Counted from the stretch's first letter, positions 1 through 13,400 are shown. The stretch is 64,000 nucleotides of DNA from Euglena gracilis (GCA_039621445.1 CP154955.1:36745123-36809122); one strand, 5' to 3'. Numbers and translations are program-made. The notes: generated from the letters alone by a model not told the origin.

Positions 1-288
1 GGGTTATAGGTCCCGGTTTGGTTGGTCGGCCCGAGGGGGGGGGGTTATAGGTGGGGGGGGGTTTTAAATGGGGGGGGTTAATTTTTGCATCAGAAACCGA
101 GAAATGACAACTACATTGACCAATAATAAAAAGAAAACTGAGCCGTCTCTCAAATACCATCGTGCGCCACAGCCTGAAACAGACAAGCGATGATGCTTCA
201 CAGTGCAAAGTGTGTTCTTACCTTACATGCAACTGACTCTCAGGGAAGAAATAGCACTGGGGCACATTTACCTGTATTGTGTGTAACC

Positions 289-321
289 CCCAAATATAAA
301 ACCCCCGGCTTTATATTTGGG
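289..321. repeat. Short perfect hairpin, CCCAAATATAAA arms
   Basis: CCCAAATATAAA (289-300) is followed after nine bases by its reverse complement TTTATATTTGGG (310-321). The same AAATATAA plus C-run theme recurs at 6848-6893, 17370-17460, 17690-17890, 25020-25110, 25370-25570 and 53525-53585. Confidence 0.7.
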
Positions 322-1656
322 CAGAATTTCAAAGCCCTCGGGGATGGGGGGGGTTGTGTTTGGGGGGTTGTATTTGGGCATGGAAACTGCACTTCTGTTA
401 AACCCTCTCCCCAACTAAACAATACCCCCCCCCCTAAATAATACCCCCCCTTGGGGTCCGACTTCGGCGACCGAGTTTATACTCCCCCCCCAATCTCGGG
501 CCGACGACCCAGATTTTGACCTGAAAACGTAGGTAAAAAATCTCAATCTCTGATAATAAATTACGAAAAAAAATCGATTTTTCTGGAGCATCTGACCTCC
601 AAGAATGCTAAATTTCACGAGAAAGTCCAAAAAAATGACTCCAAAGGGTGTTTTGGGTGCTATTTTGGGTCCTACGGGACTTCAAAAAAATGTCGAAAAT
701 TTTGGGGTGTTATAACCCCCCCAAATAATACCCCCCCCTCGGGCCGGGACTTTGGGCGGAAAAATAATACCCTGGGGGGTGTTATTTGGGAGGGGGGTTT
801 ACCAAATGCATATATCTGTTCCATTTTCCATGTTGTCCTCGTTTTGACCAAAATTCACCATTTTAGGCAAAAAAAAGTCCAGTTGGTGACTTTTTTTTTC
901 TTGGGCCAAAACTGTTAAATCCATGGCCTAAGAATGGCATAAGCAGGTAAACTTCGGTATTATCCTGTTTCGCGCCGCTGCCGCGGCGCCTGCGGCGCCT
1001 CCCTGCCCGAGGGGGGTTCACGTTTGGTAGCCAAATGAAAGCCCACAGGGGGAGTTTTACGTTTGGGGGTTCTTTGTGTTTGGGGGGATATTTTGCGGGG
1101 GTTATGCTTCAAAGAACCAATGGGTGCCATTGTGCTTTGGGCTGCAAAAGCCTGTTTCGATCAGTGAGCTTCTCCAGCGTTGCTCCTAATTGCGCACTTC
1201 GATTGCCAAGCTCCAGCAGAGAAGAGCTGTTGGTCAATCCTGTTGGCCAGGGAATTTTCACACCGTGCTAGAAAAGGTGGGATGGAGACTGGCATGGGGG
1301 GGGGGGCAACATGGACCTCTAAAAACGTAAAGCGAACAAACAAAAAAAACACAAAAACCCCCCCAAAGCCGCCCCCAAAAGTAATTTCACCTGTATGCAA
1401 TCTTGGGGTCCCCCCCAAAACAGCCAAAAAACATTTCTGTAATGTTTGGAACACAAATTGTGGCCCGAAATTTTCAAAAATGAAGAAAAATGACAAAAGT
1501 TTTGGCCATAGTGAAATCCAGAATCTGGCAAACATAGTGAAAAATGCAGAAATCCACAACTTTCCCTTGTTAAAACTCGAAAAAAATACACGAGCGGAAC
1601 TCAAAAATTTGCTGGATACGAAGGAAGAAAGTTGAAAAATGTTGAAATGGGTTTGC

Positions 1657-1968
1657 CTATTGAGTATTATTATTAGTAAGAGCAGATTCCTTGTCAACTC
1701 GTGTTTTCCCCCCCATTGTGAAATGTGTACGGCAAGGCCTCATTTCCTTCTCTGGCACTGTGCCCCCCCCCACACTTCGCCCCATCGCTTCCACAGAACG
1801 CTCCCTGTCTAAGGTTGGTGCGGGTGCCGGTGCGCCCGCCGGGGGGCCCGCGGCGCACGGCGCGGCCCGCTGTGGGCAGTCACAGCCGTCCATGGCGGTG
1901 GTGTGCCACATCCCGAGGCCGACCAGCACGAGGACGAGGCCCAGCACCCAGGGGCCCCCGGCCCACAT
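1657..1968 (-). CDS. Possible GC-rich exon with a membrane helix
   Basis: The frame beginning MWAGGPWVLGLVLVLVGLG contains one strongly hydrophobic segment, then Pro/Ala-rich sequence. Base composition of 1800-2060 resembles PFK-2 exons and differs from its surroundings. An acceptor-like CCACCACAG lies upstream near 2044. No family recognised; it could be non-coding GC-rich DNA. Confidence 0.22.
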   Translation of the reverse strand: MWAGGPWVLGLVLVLVGLGMWHTTAMDGCDCPQRAAPCAAGPPAGAPAPAPTLDRERSVEAMGRSVGGGTVPEKEMRPCRTHFTMGGKTRVDKESALTNNNTQ

Positions 1969-2194
1969 GTGGCTGCCCGGCCGGCCCCGGCCCCGGCCGG
2001 CGAGGGCTGGGGAGGAGGACGCCCAGGCTGGGGTGGTCCGCTGTGGTGGGGTCGGCGCGGTGGGGGGGGGGAGTGAGGCGACAAGGGGTGCATTTTTTGG
2101 ATTTGTGTGTGTGTGTTTTCTGTGTGTTTATTTGAGTTTGGTTGGAATCTTTTCAATTTTGAAAGCATTCCGCATCCTGGACCCGATTTTACCA

Positions 2195-2560
2195 GGGTTT
2201 GATATAAGGAGAGGAGGGGGGGGGTGGTCCGGACCCCCCCTGCGGGCCAGGAGGGGGGGGGGAGTGGGGCGAAACCCCCCACACCTAAACAGGTGCGCGG
2301 TTAGGGTGGCAGAACAATTTTCACCCTCCAAAACGACCAAAAGTGCCATTTTGGGCACTTTTTGGGCAAAAATTGGCCAAAAATGCAAAAAATTTCGGCG
2401 CGAAGCGCCGGAGGAAAAAATTGACCCTTTTTTGAGGGGGGCCCGGGTAACCACCGATGGTCGGTCCGGACCCACCTTGCAGGTGGGGGGGGGGTGCCGG
2501 ACCCCCCCCTGCGGGCCAGGAGGGGGGGGGGGGAACCCCCCCCACACCTAAACCATGTAC
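2195..2560. repeat. Dispersed repeat, GGGTTTGATATAA / C-run type
   Basis: Shares order and wording with 31720-32050 (C run, ACACCTAAACAG, TTTTGGGCACTTTTTGGGC, a GCGC-AAG-GC core, CGGTCCGGACC) and in part with 25635-25730. C and G runs alternate. Boundaries are approximate. Confidence 0.6.
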
Positions 2561-4274
2561 GCCCTCCTTCTTTCAAACCCTGGATTTTACCCCGAGACCA
2601 ATTTTTTTTGGCATTTTTTTTGGCATTCTTGATTCCCCCCCCCCCAATGAAGTGCACATTTTCAGAATCAGCACAATCAGCCTGAAGGGATGGGAGACCA
2701 TCCCCCCTGGCCTTATTTGCAGTCTGGGGATGCCCCTTCGGGGGGGGGGGGGATTTTGGAGCCAAAATTCCAACGGGTCCCTGGCGGGGGAGCCTTTTAG
2801 GAACCCTCGTCCTGCCCACGCTTCTTTTTAACAATCCAGGGGAGGGGTGCCTTCAGAAAGGGAGCGCGGGCTGTCCAAACAGGTAACCCCCTGGGGGGTC
2901 GTCTTGTATGGGCAGGCAATCCGGACCTTGGGGTCTGGCCCGCTAAATCAGGGCGTCCTCAAGGGAGGGGATTTCTTTTTTATTGAAAGACTGCCATTTA
3001 AAAACTGGCAACAGCCAGTCCGGGGCTCGAACTGGGTGGAGCAGAAAAAATATCACTTTGGATGAAAACTACAAAAAAGATGCACAAAAAATTTCTTATG
3101 GGCAATTTTTACTCCAAGAAGCACAGCAAAAAAACCTGCAAAACCATGCAAACTGCAACAAGCGCCGGCGCGTCTTTTCCGCCTGCCCCCCCCCTCGCTG
3201 TCAATGACATCCTGGAGGGGGGGTGCTGCCACCTTCCTTAAAAAATATACCCCCTCCTGCAACACAACCACGAACCCTCCCCCCCCACGTTTAAAGTGGA
3301 GTGAGTGGGGAGACTCCCTTCAAATGACAATGGCGTATCCACGATGAGTGTGAAAAGCCTGAGAATAACTTTCCAGAATTGGCCACAGATACAATTTCGG
3401 ACACTTTTTGGGCGAAATTATGGCGAAATGCTCAAAATCTCGGCACTTCAGGTCATTCCAGACCCTCTTTGGCAAACTGGGGAGGGATCCCCTCGGGCCA
3501 TGGTGAGGGGGGCACCATCACCGAGACCTCTCCTTATGTCGAAATGTGGTGTGCCTGCACACCAACCAAAAGCATGATACATACAATTAAAGGCAAAGCC
3601 GCAACAATTGGCTGGCCAACAGAAAGCAGCCATAGACATATCACATGACGTCTGGGAATCTACAACTGAACTTTTCGTTGTTGGAAACCATGTCAGTCTT
3701 GGGATGGATGGAGAAGGTGTGTGCCTGTGAGCAGCGGTCTTTTCACCGAGAGGTGGGGGCCCTCACAGCCAGGCTGAATTTGACCAACCTGGTGGGCCTT
3801 GGGGTGCCTGGGCAGAACGAGTGCCCAGCCCCCCCGGGTGACTTGGAATGATGCCCAGCAGGCATCCCCCAGAGGTGGGGTCGTCCTCGCCTAAAGCTCA
3901 GCCTTGTCACAGCCCAAATGAAACTTCAATTCAATGGTGCCGAAGGAGCGGGCAGAAAAAGCCCAAGGCGTAGAGGGATGCATCGAGGGCAAAAAAAAAT
4001 CAGGGCTGCAATCTGTCAAATCTGGGCTGAGGTTTGTGCATACAAAGAATGGGACTGAGTCCACCCCGCAGATACAGCAGGGATCAGCCAATGCATTAGG
4101 GTCGGCCGGCAGGCAGCCGCCCAATCATCACAGCGGATTTTTTGCGTGTGTGCGCCGGAGCGTCGGAGAAGAGGCAGGGGGAGGACGAAAGGTACGGCGG
4201 CTCAGCCAGCCGTCCGTGCCCGTTGGCGCGGCCGCCGCGGAACCGTCGCAGCTCCGCCGGGCGCGCCGCTGGGC

Positions 4275-4401
4275 TCACAGCAGGGGCAGCCCATCTTCCA
4301 GCTCAGGCGGGTGCAGGAGCTCGTCCATGAAGCGGTCTTCGGGCCGCTGCACGGTGATCTCCTTCACGGTACGCCACAGGTCGGAGCCCAGGTCCACTTG
4401 C
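4275..4401 (-). CDS. PFK-2 exon 11 (C-terminus and stop)
   Basis: Encodes QVDLGSDLWRTVKEITVQRP and ends DELLHPPELEDGLPLL with TGA at 4275. Acceptor GCGCGGCAG. Very GC-rich. Confidence 0.85.
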
Positions 4402-7400
4402 CTGCCGCGCAGACGAAACGGCCACAGCCCGGGAGGAGGTCCGCCGTCAGCAGCGCTGGGCCATTTCGGCAAAGGCACCCGTTTTCAGCGTTGCGTGGCA
4501 ATGCCCCCCCCCCCCCCGGTGGAATCCGCAAACGGAGAGAAACGTACCGGCGGACCGACGTGGCCAGCTTCATGGGGACGAGGGTGAAGCAGTCGCTCCA
4601 GGTGCCCATCACGACGCCGGTGGAGCCGTACAAGCCCTGGGAAAGTTCACAGAGTCCGAAGCAGGCCGAACGATCCAAGACACATGTTGTATTCAGTTGT
4701 GTGGTAGCTGTGGAGCCATGGCTACGCGGAATAACTTCCCCCCCCCCACTGTCACCTCCCGGATGCCTACAACTACAAGGTCAGGGAGGCAATCACAACT
4801 GCGGATTTTTTCAAATAACGCAGCCTGTCGAATATTCAACATTTCGAACATGAAAACAATTTTCTAAAATATGAATTAAAAAATTATATTGATAACTATA
4901 AAATAATGAATGAAAAAAATAAAATATGATATGCACATGCATATCACATATAAATGTGATCAACGTTCATGTGTGTGCGCGATGTGTTTGCCTGTGACAA
5001 TTTGGTAATTCTTCAACCAACTTTTATGCGGGACCCGTAGGAACTTTTATGACCCCCCGGTCCCAGGCTGCACCTGGGACCCCTAAACTGCAAAAATGCA
5101 CACGAAACTGCAAAATGTCACAAAAACTGCCCATCATGCAAAAAAAAATGTTGATTTTTTTGCATTTTCGATTTTTGACCCTGAATTTGTCCTGGCCAGC
5201 CCTTTTCGGTCCCATTTTCGCCCATTTCTGACCCGTTTTTGCCCTATTTTTACACCTCCAAAAGCGAAAAATCTATCATCGCCTAGCAACCCTTTGGGTG
5301 GCTGTGAATAAATAAAACTCGTTGAAGGGGGGGTCCGGGCTGGAAGAAGGCTGCTGGTGGCTGTGGCCGGACCCCCTCCCTCGTCGGGGTCAGGGGAGGG
5401 GTGAAATTTTCTTAAGATAAGCCCTGAGTCCTAGCATGTTCAACTAAAAATCAAGGGGAAAAATCGAGAGAAATGGCCATATTTTGACAAAAGACAACGG
5501 GGAAAAGAAGTGAGTTCTGGCATCCTTAAACCAACGCCAAAGAGCCAAAACATCAAAAAAAAAATGCGGTTTTCGACTTTTAATCTTTGGCACTGTTTAC
5601 GTCCCGGTTCAGTCCTTGTCCTCAGGGGGCGGTCCTTAACTAAAAAAATTAAAACAACAACAAAAGACCTCCCTGGGAATTCATAGCGCCCTATCTCATC
5701 GCACCCCCATACAGGCAGAGAATACAAAAAGACTGCTGGTATCCTGATGGTACCAAAACAGGCGCGCGCGCGCACACACACAGACACACACCTGGTGCAC
5801 TGCGTGGTTAGCCAGCTGCAAGCAGAATGCTTGGTCTGCGGCTCCAGCCGGACGAGACCGTATGAGGAAGCCCGGGTCGATAAGCCTCACTGTGTATTCC
5901 TGCAGCGAATGGAAACCTTCAACAAACAAAAACAACAACAACAACCATCCCACAAAGAGGTTTGCGCCAGGGGAGGATGGATTGCCTCCACATAAGAGGC
6001 CACAGAACACAACGCAAAACGCTGATGCATAACAGGATGGTCACCTCATAGCGCTCTTTGAGATGCTTCTCAATCTCCGCCTTCAGGAACACGGCTGGAT
6101 CCCCAAGCTTTTCGCCTGTTGGGGAGATCTGCAAAAGCGAGGTGGATTCAAACAATGGGATGAATGCTTGCCCCTCCATCCCAAAAGCTTGGAAGGCCTA
6201 CTCATGCTTTGCCAGAAAAACTATCACACAACCTCTAACCGTTGATGGTGTCTCATCAAAATAAAGCTGCCCAGATCAGGCTTTTGCTTAGAGATATAGG
6301 GGGTACGCTGGCTAGCCAATTTTGCTTGACACTGGAAGAAACCCGCTGGCTAGACCCCCCCCCCCCGGGCGGGGTTCGGGATTTTGTTCAAAAAATCCAA
6401 AAATGGCCAAAAATGGGCATTTTTGGCACTTTTTGGGCATTTTTGGCTCGTTCCGGGCGCCAAAAATTTGTTATCCACTCCGTGCTGGTCACTGGAAAAT
6501 TTTTCCACTAGCCAGCCCTGCTAGCAGACCCCTCCTGGGGGGAGGTCGACTAGGATTTCCACCAGTCAAATTTGACCAGCTGCCCCTCCCCAAGAGGGGC
6601 ACTGCAAACCCTGAAGCAATAGCCTGGTCCAAATTGACCATTTTGAATTGATTTTGCACACTTGTGGTAAACCAGTCCCATGAGCACCTCAAAGGCACAA
6701 TCCAAAATTGATTTCATCGGTTTTCGGATCTATTGGTGCCTTTTGTTGGATCAAATTCAAATTCTTCTGTCCAAGACAACCGCCGCAAAAGGCGATTCAT
6801 GCTTACAATCCTTTTCATATTCATGCTCTCAGACCACATTCCCAAGGAATATAAAATCCGCCCCAGAGGGGGGGATTATATTTGGGGGGAACATAACTTG
6901 ACTAAAATTGACCCAAAATGTGCTGCACCAATGTCGAACACCATCAAACTCAATGGTAGGTGCATTTTCTGTCTCGGAAAAATAGATTTGTTGGTTTCCC
7001 TTTCCATTTTCCCGGACGGGCCGCCAGGCCTCCAGGCAGTCTTCAAAGGGAAAGCTTGAAATACAAAAGATGTCGACACACAGCACGCCAGACCCCGAGG
7101 TCCGGGGAGATGGACTGCCCGAAGCCGGAGGCCACGGCGATGATGCAGTACATCCGCCGGCGAAAGTTCTCCTCCACCAGGGCCAAGATCAGAGGGCTTT
7201 TTGGGACCTGAGGGGGGAGGGGTCTGGACCCCCCGGGTCACCATAGTCAGAAAAATAATCTCTGGCCAGGATGTCAGGCAGCGCCAGCGGGCTCTCCGGG
7301 ATGAGGATGACGTGCGCCGCCCCGAATGCCACGGCAGCCTGCGGCACAGGACCAGAGCATACAATTGCTTACCGACCCCCGGGGGGGGGGAGGAGGGGTC

Positions 7401-10400
7401 ACTCCACTTTTTTAAAAACCAGTCAGTCACTCATTTTCAAAAAGCAGCCAGTCACTACCCCCCCCCCGGGGGGGGGGGGTCGGCCACTCAGAAAAACGGC
7501 CACTTTCCAGTCACTTTAGGCCATTTTAGGCCCAAAAAAATTTTCCGGCGCCTTTGGCGCCGGGGTCACCCAAGCCACTTTTGCCCACTCCTGGCCGACC
7601 CCCCCCCCCCGGGGGGGGGGGGGCCGGGCCAAAACCCAGTCAGTCACTTTGAAAAAACCAGTCACCCACCCCCCGGGGGGGGGGGGGGGTTGGTCAGTGC
7701 TTAAGCAATTGTCTGGACCAGAGGCTGCGCTGAACACCCAAGCTAACTCAGAGGGGACGGGGGGTCTGGCCAACGCCTTTCCTTCAAGCAGCCACCTCCC
7801 TCTTGAGGGTCCTCCTGGAGACCCGATCCTCTTGATCTATCCTAACATCCTTTCTCTCTCCCATCTCTCTCCGCACCCACATGCAGCTGGGGGTGAATGC
7901 AAGAAAATGCGGAAATACAAAATAAAAATAGCAGAGAATAAAAAGATGGCTGGAACCCATTCTGAAGGCAATTTGGCAGCCGATTCGGTTGTTTGGGAAA
8001 GATCGCTATTTGAGTCATGGCACAAAATGGGTCCCCCACACCCCCCATGGGGCCCCATAGCCCACCCCCCCATACCCCCCCCATGCCCGTGTTCTGTACC
8101 CCCCATACCCCATACCACCCATACCCCACCCCATTTCGCCGCACACCTGCGTGGAATCCGGTTGATGCTTTTTCCAATGCATCATTTGTTTGGGTGAATT
8201 GCGCGACCTATTAAACTTTCGGAGTGCCTGGAGGGGGTCTCCCCCCGGATCCCCCCCCCCCGGCAAGAGAAATAACCCTCATCTGTGTCTGTGTCTGCCG
8301 ACTTATTTTGCAGCAAATCGCACGACCTATTAAACTGTCGGAGTGCCCCGGCAAAAAAAATAAACCTTATCTGTGTCTACCACTTCATTTTGTGGGCAAA
8401 TCACGCGACCTATGAAAATGTCCTCCAAACAAGCCCCAAAATCTTAGATGGCCGAATAGGCACTTAGGATTTTTCCAAAGAAACCCAAAATTGTCCGCAG
8501 TTCCAGAACTGGCGGTACTTTAAACCACCAGCAGGGAACGGCATACACACACTGCACTGTGGCTGTTTTTTTGGTGCCTTTTATCCCTTCTTCTGGCCTG
8601 GCGCCGTTGTTTGCCTCTGGCCCTTTTGTCTGTGTACGTGGAGGTGGCCGTACGTGGTGGTTGCTCACCCCCCCCCCAGCACACACTTTTAAGGAACGCG
8701 GGGTGGTTGCTGGGCTAGGTCTAGAACTTTGGGCCCCGGGGGGGGGGGGGGGGCAGGGGTCGCCCCCCCACGGGTTGGGGTGGGCGGTGCACCGCGGCCA
8801 CCTGCGGGGCCTTGAGGCCGCTGCGCAGGTCCTCCGCCGGGCCGGGGCAGCGGTGCTGGGGCTCCTCTTGTCCCCCTCCGCCGACGCCTACGTCCGCCGA
8901 GGGCACCGCTGGACACTGCCCGGGGACGCTTCCAGACGTCAACTCCCGTTTCCTTCAAAATGCTTCTCTGTTCAAAGACCGGAGGCACTGCCTTCTCCTC
9001 CTCTGTTTCCCGGCGACAGCAAACCCTCTGTCCAGTGCAAACAGCCATGCCATCTAAAGGTTCTCCCTCTCGAGCCCATCACACCGGCAAACTAAATGGG
9101 GGCACACCCATCACTTCCTAAACCCAACTCCCTCGTGTCCACGGGCGCATCTGCGCACGCCTCATGTCCCAGCGCTTTCCACTGCCGTTCAGCGTCAGGG
9201 CCTGGAGACGCTGTGGGACGACTTGCACACCCTTCCCACAAAGCACCGCAACCATCGCCCCACCCTGCCCATGCTCACAGGGCCGGAGACCACACACTCT
9301 CTCTGCGGCTATAGCCCCCGGTTCGTGCGCAGATGCGCGCTTGTTGTGTTTAAACGGGCGCATTTGCGCGCGTGGATTGGCCGGAGGCGCACAGTCCGCT
9401 GACCCCACGTCAAACCGTCGGTTGGGGGGTGTCCTCATGTGTCGTACCAACCGTGCGCAGATGCGCCCGTCAGCAGGTGCCGGGGTCTGTACCATGGCAG
9501 GGTCCAGCATCTCCTCCCGTCAGCACGTACATACGGCGTTGCCCAACGCTGCAGCACAACACCAGCCCCACTACCTGATGCATGTCCAAATGGCCTCCCT
9601 GATCATTTGCACACCCTCTGCCCCTCGGCACCGCCAGCTCCCAACGCTCCAACCCAGCGGCACCTTGCACAATGCACCCCATGTCTTGCACGGATGCGGG
9701 GACACCGAAACCGGCCGTTTTGGGACGTGAAAGATTTTTCTCAGGCGTCCACATTTTGGGCACACATGTGCGAGACCCGATATATGTACGAGACCCGACA
9801 TGTGCGAAGACCTCTCTTTTGCCACTGTTTTCACACCCGTTAGCACTGGTCCGGCCGGCACAGCTATACCGGGGATCGCAATGGGAACCCCCCCCCCCGT
9901 TTTGGGCCGCCGACCCATTCACTTTGGGTCAAAACCGGGTCAAAAAAGTCGAAAAAAATCGAAAAAAAATTTTTTGCCCAAAACGATGTTTTTTGGCCTC
10001 CTGGACCCGGAAAAACTGTTTTTGAGCCGAAAACGAGCGTTTTTCGACCCGCCGGCGCCCCGTTTTGGGCCGCCGACCCATTGACTTTGGGTCAAAACCG
10101 GGTCAAAAAAGTCGAAAAAAAATCGAAAAAATTTTTTTTGCCCAAAACGATGTTTTTTGCCCTCCCGGACCCGGAAAAACTGTTTTTGAGCCGAAAATGA
10201 GCGTTTTTCGACCCGCCGGCGCCCCGTTTTGGGCCGCCGACCCATTGACTTTGGGTCAAAACCGGGTCAAAAAAATCGAAAAAAATCGAAAAAAATTTTC
10301 TGCCCAAAACGATGTTTTTTGCCCTCCCGGACCCGGAAAAACTGTTTTCGAGCCGAAAACGAGCGTTTTTCGACCCGCCGGCGCCCCGTTTTGGGCCGCC

Positions 10401-13400
10401 GACCCATTGACTTTGGGTCAAAACCGGGTCAAAAAAGTCGAAAAAAGTCGAAAAAAATTTTCTGCCCAAAACGATGTTTTTTGCCCTCCCGGACCCGGAA
10501 AAACTGTTTTCGAGCCGAAAACGAGCGTTTTTCGACCCGCCGGCGCCCCGTTTTGGGCCGCCGACCCATTGACTTTGGGTCAAAACCGGGTCAAAAAAGT
10601 CGAAAAAAGTCGAAAAATTTTTTTTGCCCGAAACGATGTTTTTTGGCCTCCCGCACCCAGAGAAACTGTTTTCGAGCCGAATACGAGCGTTTTTCGACCC
10701 GCCAGCGCCCTGTTTCTGGCACAAAACACATGGATTTCAGTCAAAAGAGCTCCATGGGGTGTGCCGGTATGTATGGAGGGGTCAATGAAGGGGTGGGTGC
10801 GCGCTTATCAAGAGCTCAGCACTATTCAAAACCTGGTTTATAGGTTCCGGGATTCTTGGTGAAAATCCGACCCCCAAAATGCCCCGAATCTGAAACCCTC
10901 CCAAAATGGCAATTTTGGCAATTTGGTCGAAAATGTCATTTTTGATGATGGTCGGTCTCAAAAAATTGCCAAAAAATCAGTTTTTCGGTGGTTTGCGAAC
11001 AAAAGGATCGTCCCCGGCAATTTTCATTTTCTTCCACAGGGGGGGGGGGTTATAAGTCCCGGTTTGGTTGGTCGGCCCGAGGGGGGGTTTATAAGTGAGG
11101 GGTTAATAAATGGGGGGGGGGGGTTATAAATGGGGGGGGTTTATAAATGGGGGGGTTTACACATTGCTTCGAGAGTGTCCTTTTGGATGACACTGCCCTG
11201 ATTCCCAAAAGAAAGGGTTCCACCAGCCATATGACCATGGGCCGCACGATGGTTGTGAACGCTGATCTTCAATACCTGGGCGGTCACGAAGCCGGACCGC
11301 TTGTCGTCCAGCTTCACGATGCAGACGCCGTGTTGCTGGGACCGCGCCTCGTACTGCGCCGCAGTCAGGCAGTGCACCGCGAACTCCACCGCTGCGGGGA
11401 GGGACGGAATGGGTGCATCGAAAGATGCCTGGTCCCGCAACCACAGGACAGCAGTGCCTGCCGCCACACGCAAAATAAATCACAACCCCTTCCCACCTTT
11501 CCCCACCATCCGCTATGGAGTTGCCCAACTTTTCCATGCCATTTTGTCGCGTAAATCTCTGGACAACTTTTGGATTTCACCCAATTTTTCCCAGACCAAA
11601 TATGCCAGAAACCATTTCTTAACCCTCCTTGCAGACTTGAAGATCCAATATGGTGAAGCTTAGAAAAAAAAGCCACTTCACCTTATGGAAAAAGGCACCA
11701 TTCCTAAAATTCCCCACAAAATTTGGGCCAGTTTCTTATCTTTAAAATGAGATGTCTGGCCCACCTGCCGACCGCGGACGCCATAGTGTGCCGCGTGTGG
11801 TACTTCCCCCGGCAGCTCAGGGCCGCCTCGCAGGTCCCCACCCCATGTGCCCCCCCGGCTGACCCCCTCCATCGTTTTCGCATTCGGGAGACGGCGCAGC
11901 CGCGCGCGCGACGCGGCCCTGGGGGCGGTGGAGCGGTTGCCGCCCAAGCCGGCCGGGCAGCTTGTCTATGACCAATTCTCAACCCGAAGGGTGGTGAGAG
12001 GGTGGTGGCAAAGAGCAAACAAAAAAATGAGTTTCTGGACCAAACAGGGGTTTAGAGCTCATGCCAACATGATCTCTCAACCCGAACATCAACATACACA
12101 ATATTTAAAAAAAACAGCCATTAAATTCATTCCTTGCCCCTCTTAGTTCCACACACAGGCACACAAACCGGTGGTGAACCCAAAGGTCCGCTGCACAAAG
12201 CCCAAGTCGTTCACAATGGTCTTCGGGATGCCCACCACCGCGATGTCCTTCCCCTGGCGGGTGATCTCATCCACCAGGATGGCGGCGCCACGCTGCACAT
12301 CCTCCCCGCCCACCACGAACAGAATGTCCACTCCGCTCCTGCAAAACATCAACACACACAATATACATGCACGTGCCTGCACGCTCGCGCGCATGTGCAC
12401 ACACACACACACAACACACATACATGTACACGCACACACACACACACACACATTCATGTGCACGCACACACAACACAGGGCGATGATAGCCGAAAAGAAA
12501 CTCCGCTGCCCCAGCACATTCAATGAAAAGACCAGGAAAAATAATTGGCATTTTTGGCGAGGACAGGTTTGGCGAGAACGTTTTTGGCGAGATCAGGAAA
12601 AAAAAAGATTCTTCAAATCCTTGGACCATCAGCCATTCTCTTAAAACATCAAAGAAGCTGAATAAAAAATCCGTTCCTTAAAGACCACCCTGCAATACAG
12701 ATGTGTGCGCACGCACATGCATGCGCACCCCAGAGCAAAATTATTGGACCACCCCAAAAAGTGCTGGGGCACGTTGTGCTGAGGGTGGCCTGCACATCGC
12801 AACAGGTGGATAGGTGGCTTTGGTTTTCCCTGGAGTAAGCTCCGTCGAACAGGGTCCAAAATAAGGAAAAAGGACCTCGAAAAGTCAATTTTTTTTTCGA
12901 GTTTGGGGATAGACAATGTAAATCATTTTTTCCTGGAGTTGGCTTGTTTTTGCCGAGATTTTGCGTTTTCATTTTTGCTCAGTTGGTGCAGAATTTTGCC
13001 AGAATGATTTTTTAAGGGTTTTTTTAAACTCTTTTTTGAGGTTTTCAGACATTTTGCAAAAAATCTTAAAGTGTTTTGAGGAGGTTTAAAAAGTTTTTAA
13101 ATCGCCTCAAAACAATACCTCATTTCGAGACTCAAAGGTCTTTGCAAGGTTGACCTTTTGATCGCCTTTTGATTGCTTTTGATTGCTTGATCCTTTGCAC
13201 GGTTGCTTTCTGTTAAAGCTGTTTTCTGCTACTTAGATTTTTCCTGACCTGGTCTACCAGTTGCACCCCAATATAGAACCTGACATTTAGAAAACAGGGC
13301 CTTAAAGAGTTTTAAAAACCTTAAAATTTAAAAATTTTCGCCCTAAAAAGCATGCTCGCTTGAAATTTGAGCTGCCCCAAATTCAGGCCACTCTGGCACC

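Larger units (their letters stand above)
1..4274. other. 3' flank of PFK-2, repeat-rich, no identified gene
   Basis: Holds a fragment of the GGTTATAGGT repeat at 1-75, several C-run/AAATAATA motifs (280-800), a GC-rich block at 1800-2060 and a diverged dispersed repeat at 2195-2560. Open frames here are short and follow base composition. I see no conserved protein motif. Confidence 0.5.

Noticed and set aside
2301-2834. Pro/Gly-rich frames over C/G runs
   Set aside because: Homopolymer-driven; the region is a dispersed repeat also present at 31.7-32.05 kb.
4096-4587. Plus-strand frames of 217 and 235 residues over PFK-2 exons 10-11
   Set aside because: Shadows of GC-rich minus-strand exons; the minus strand has the PFK match.
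9164-9730. 188-residue plus-strand frame
   Set aside because: Overlaps inverted GCGCATCTGCGC repeats, composition-driven, with competing frames on both strands and no domain.
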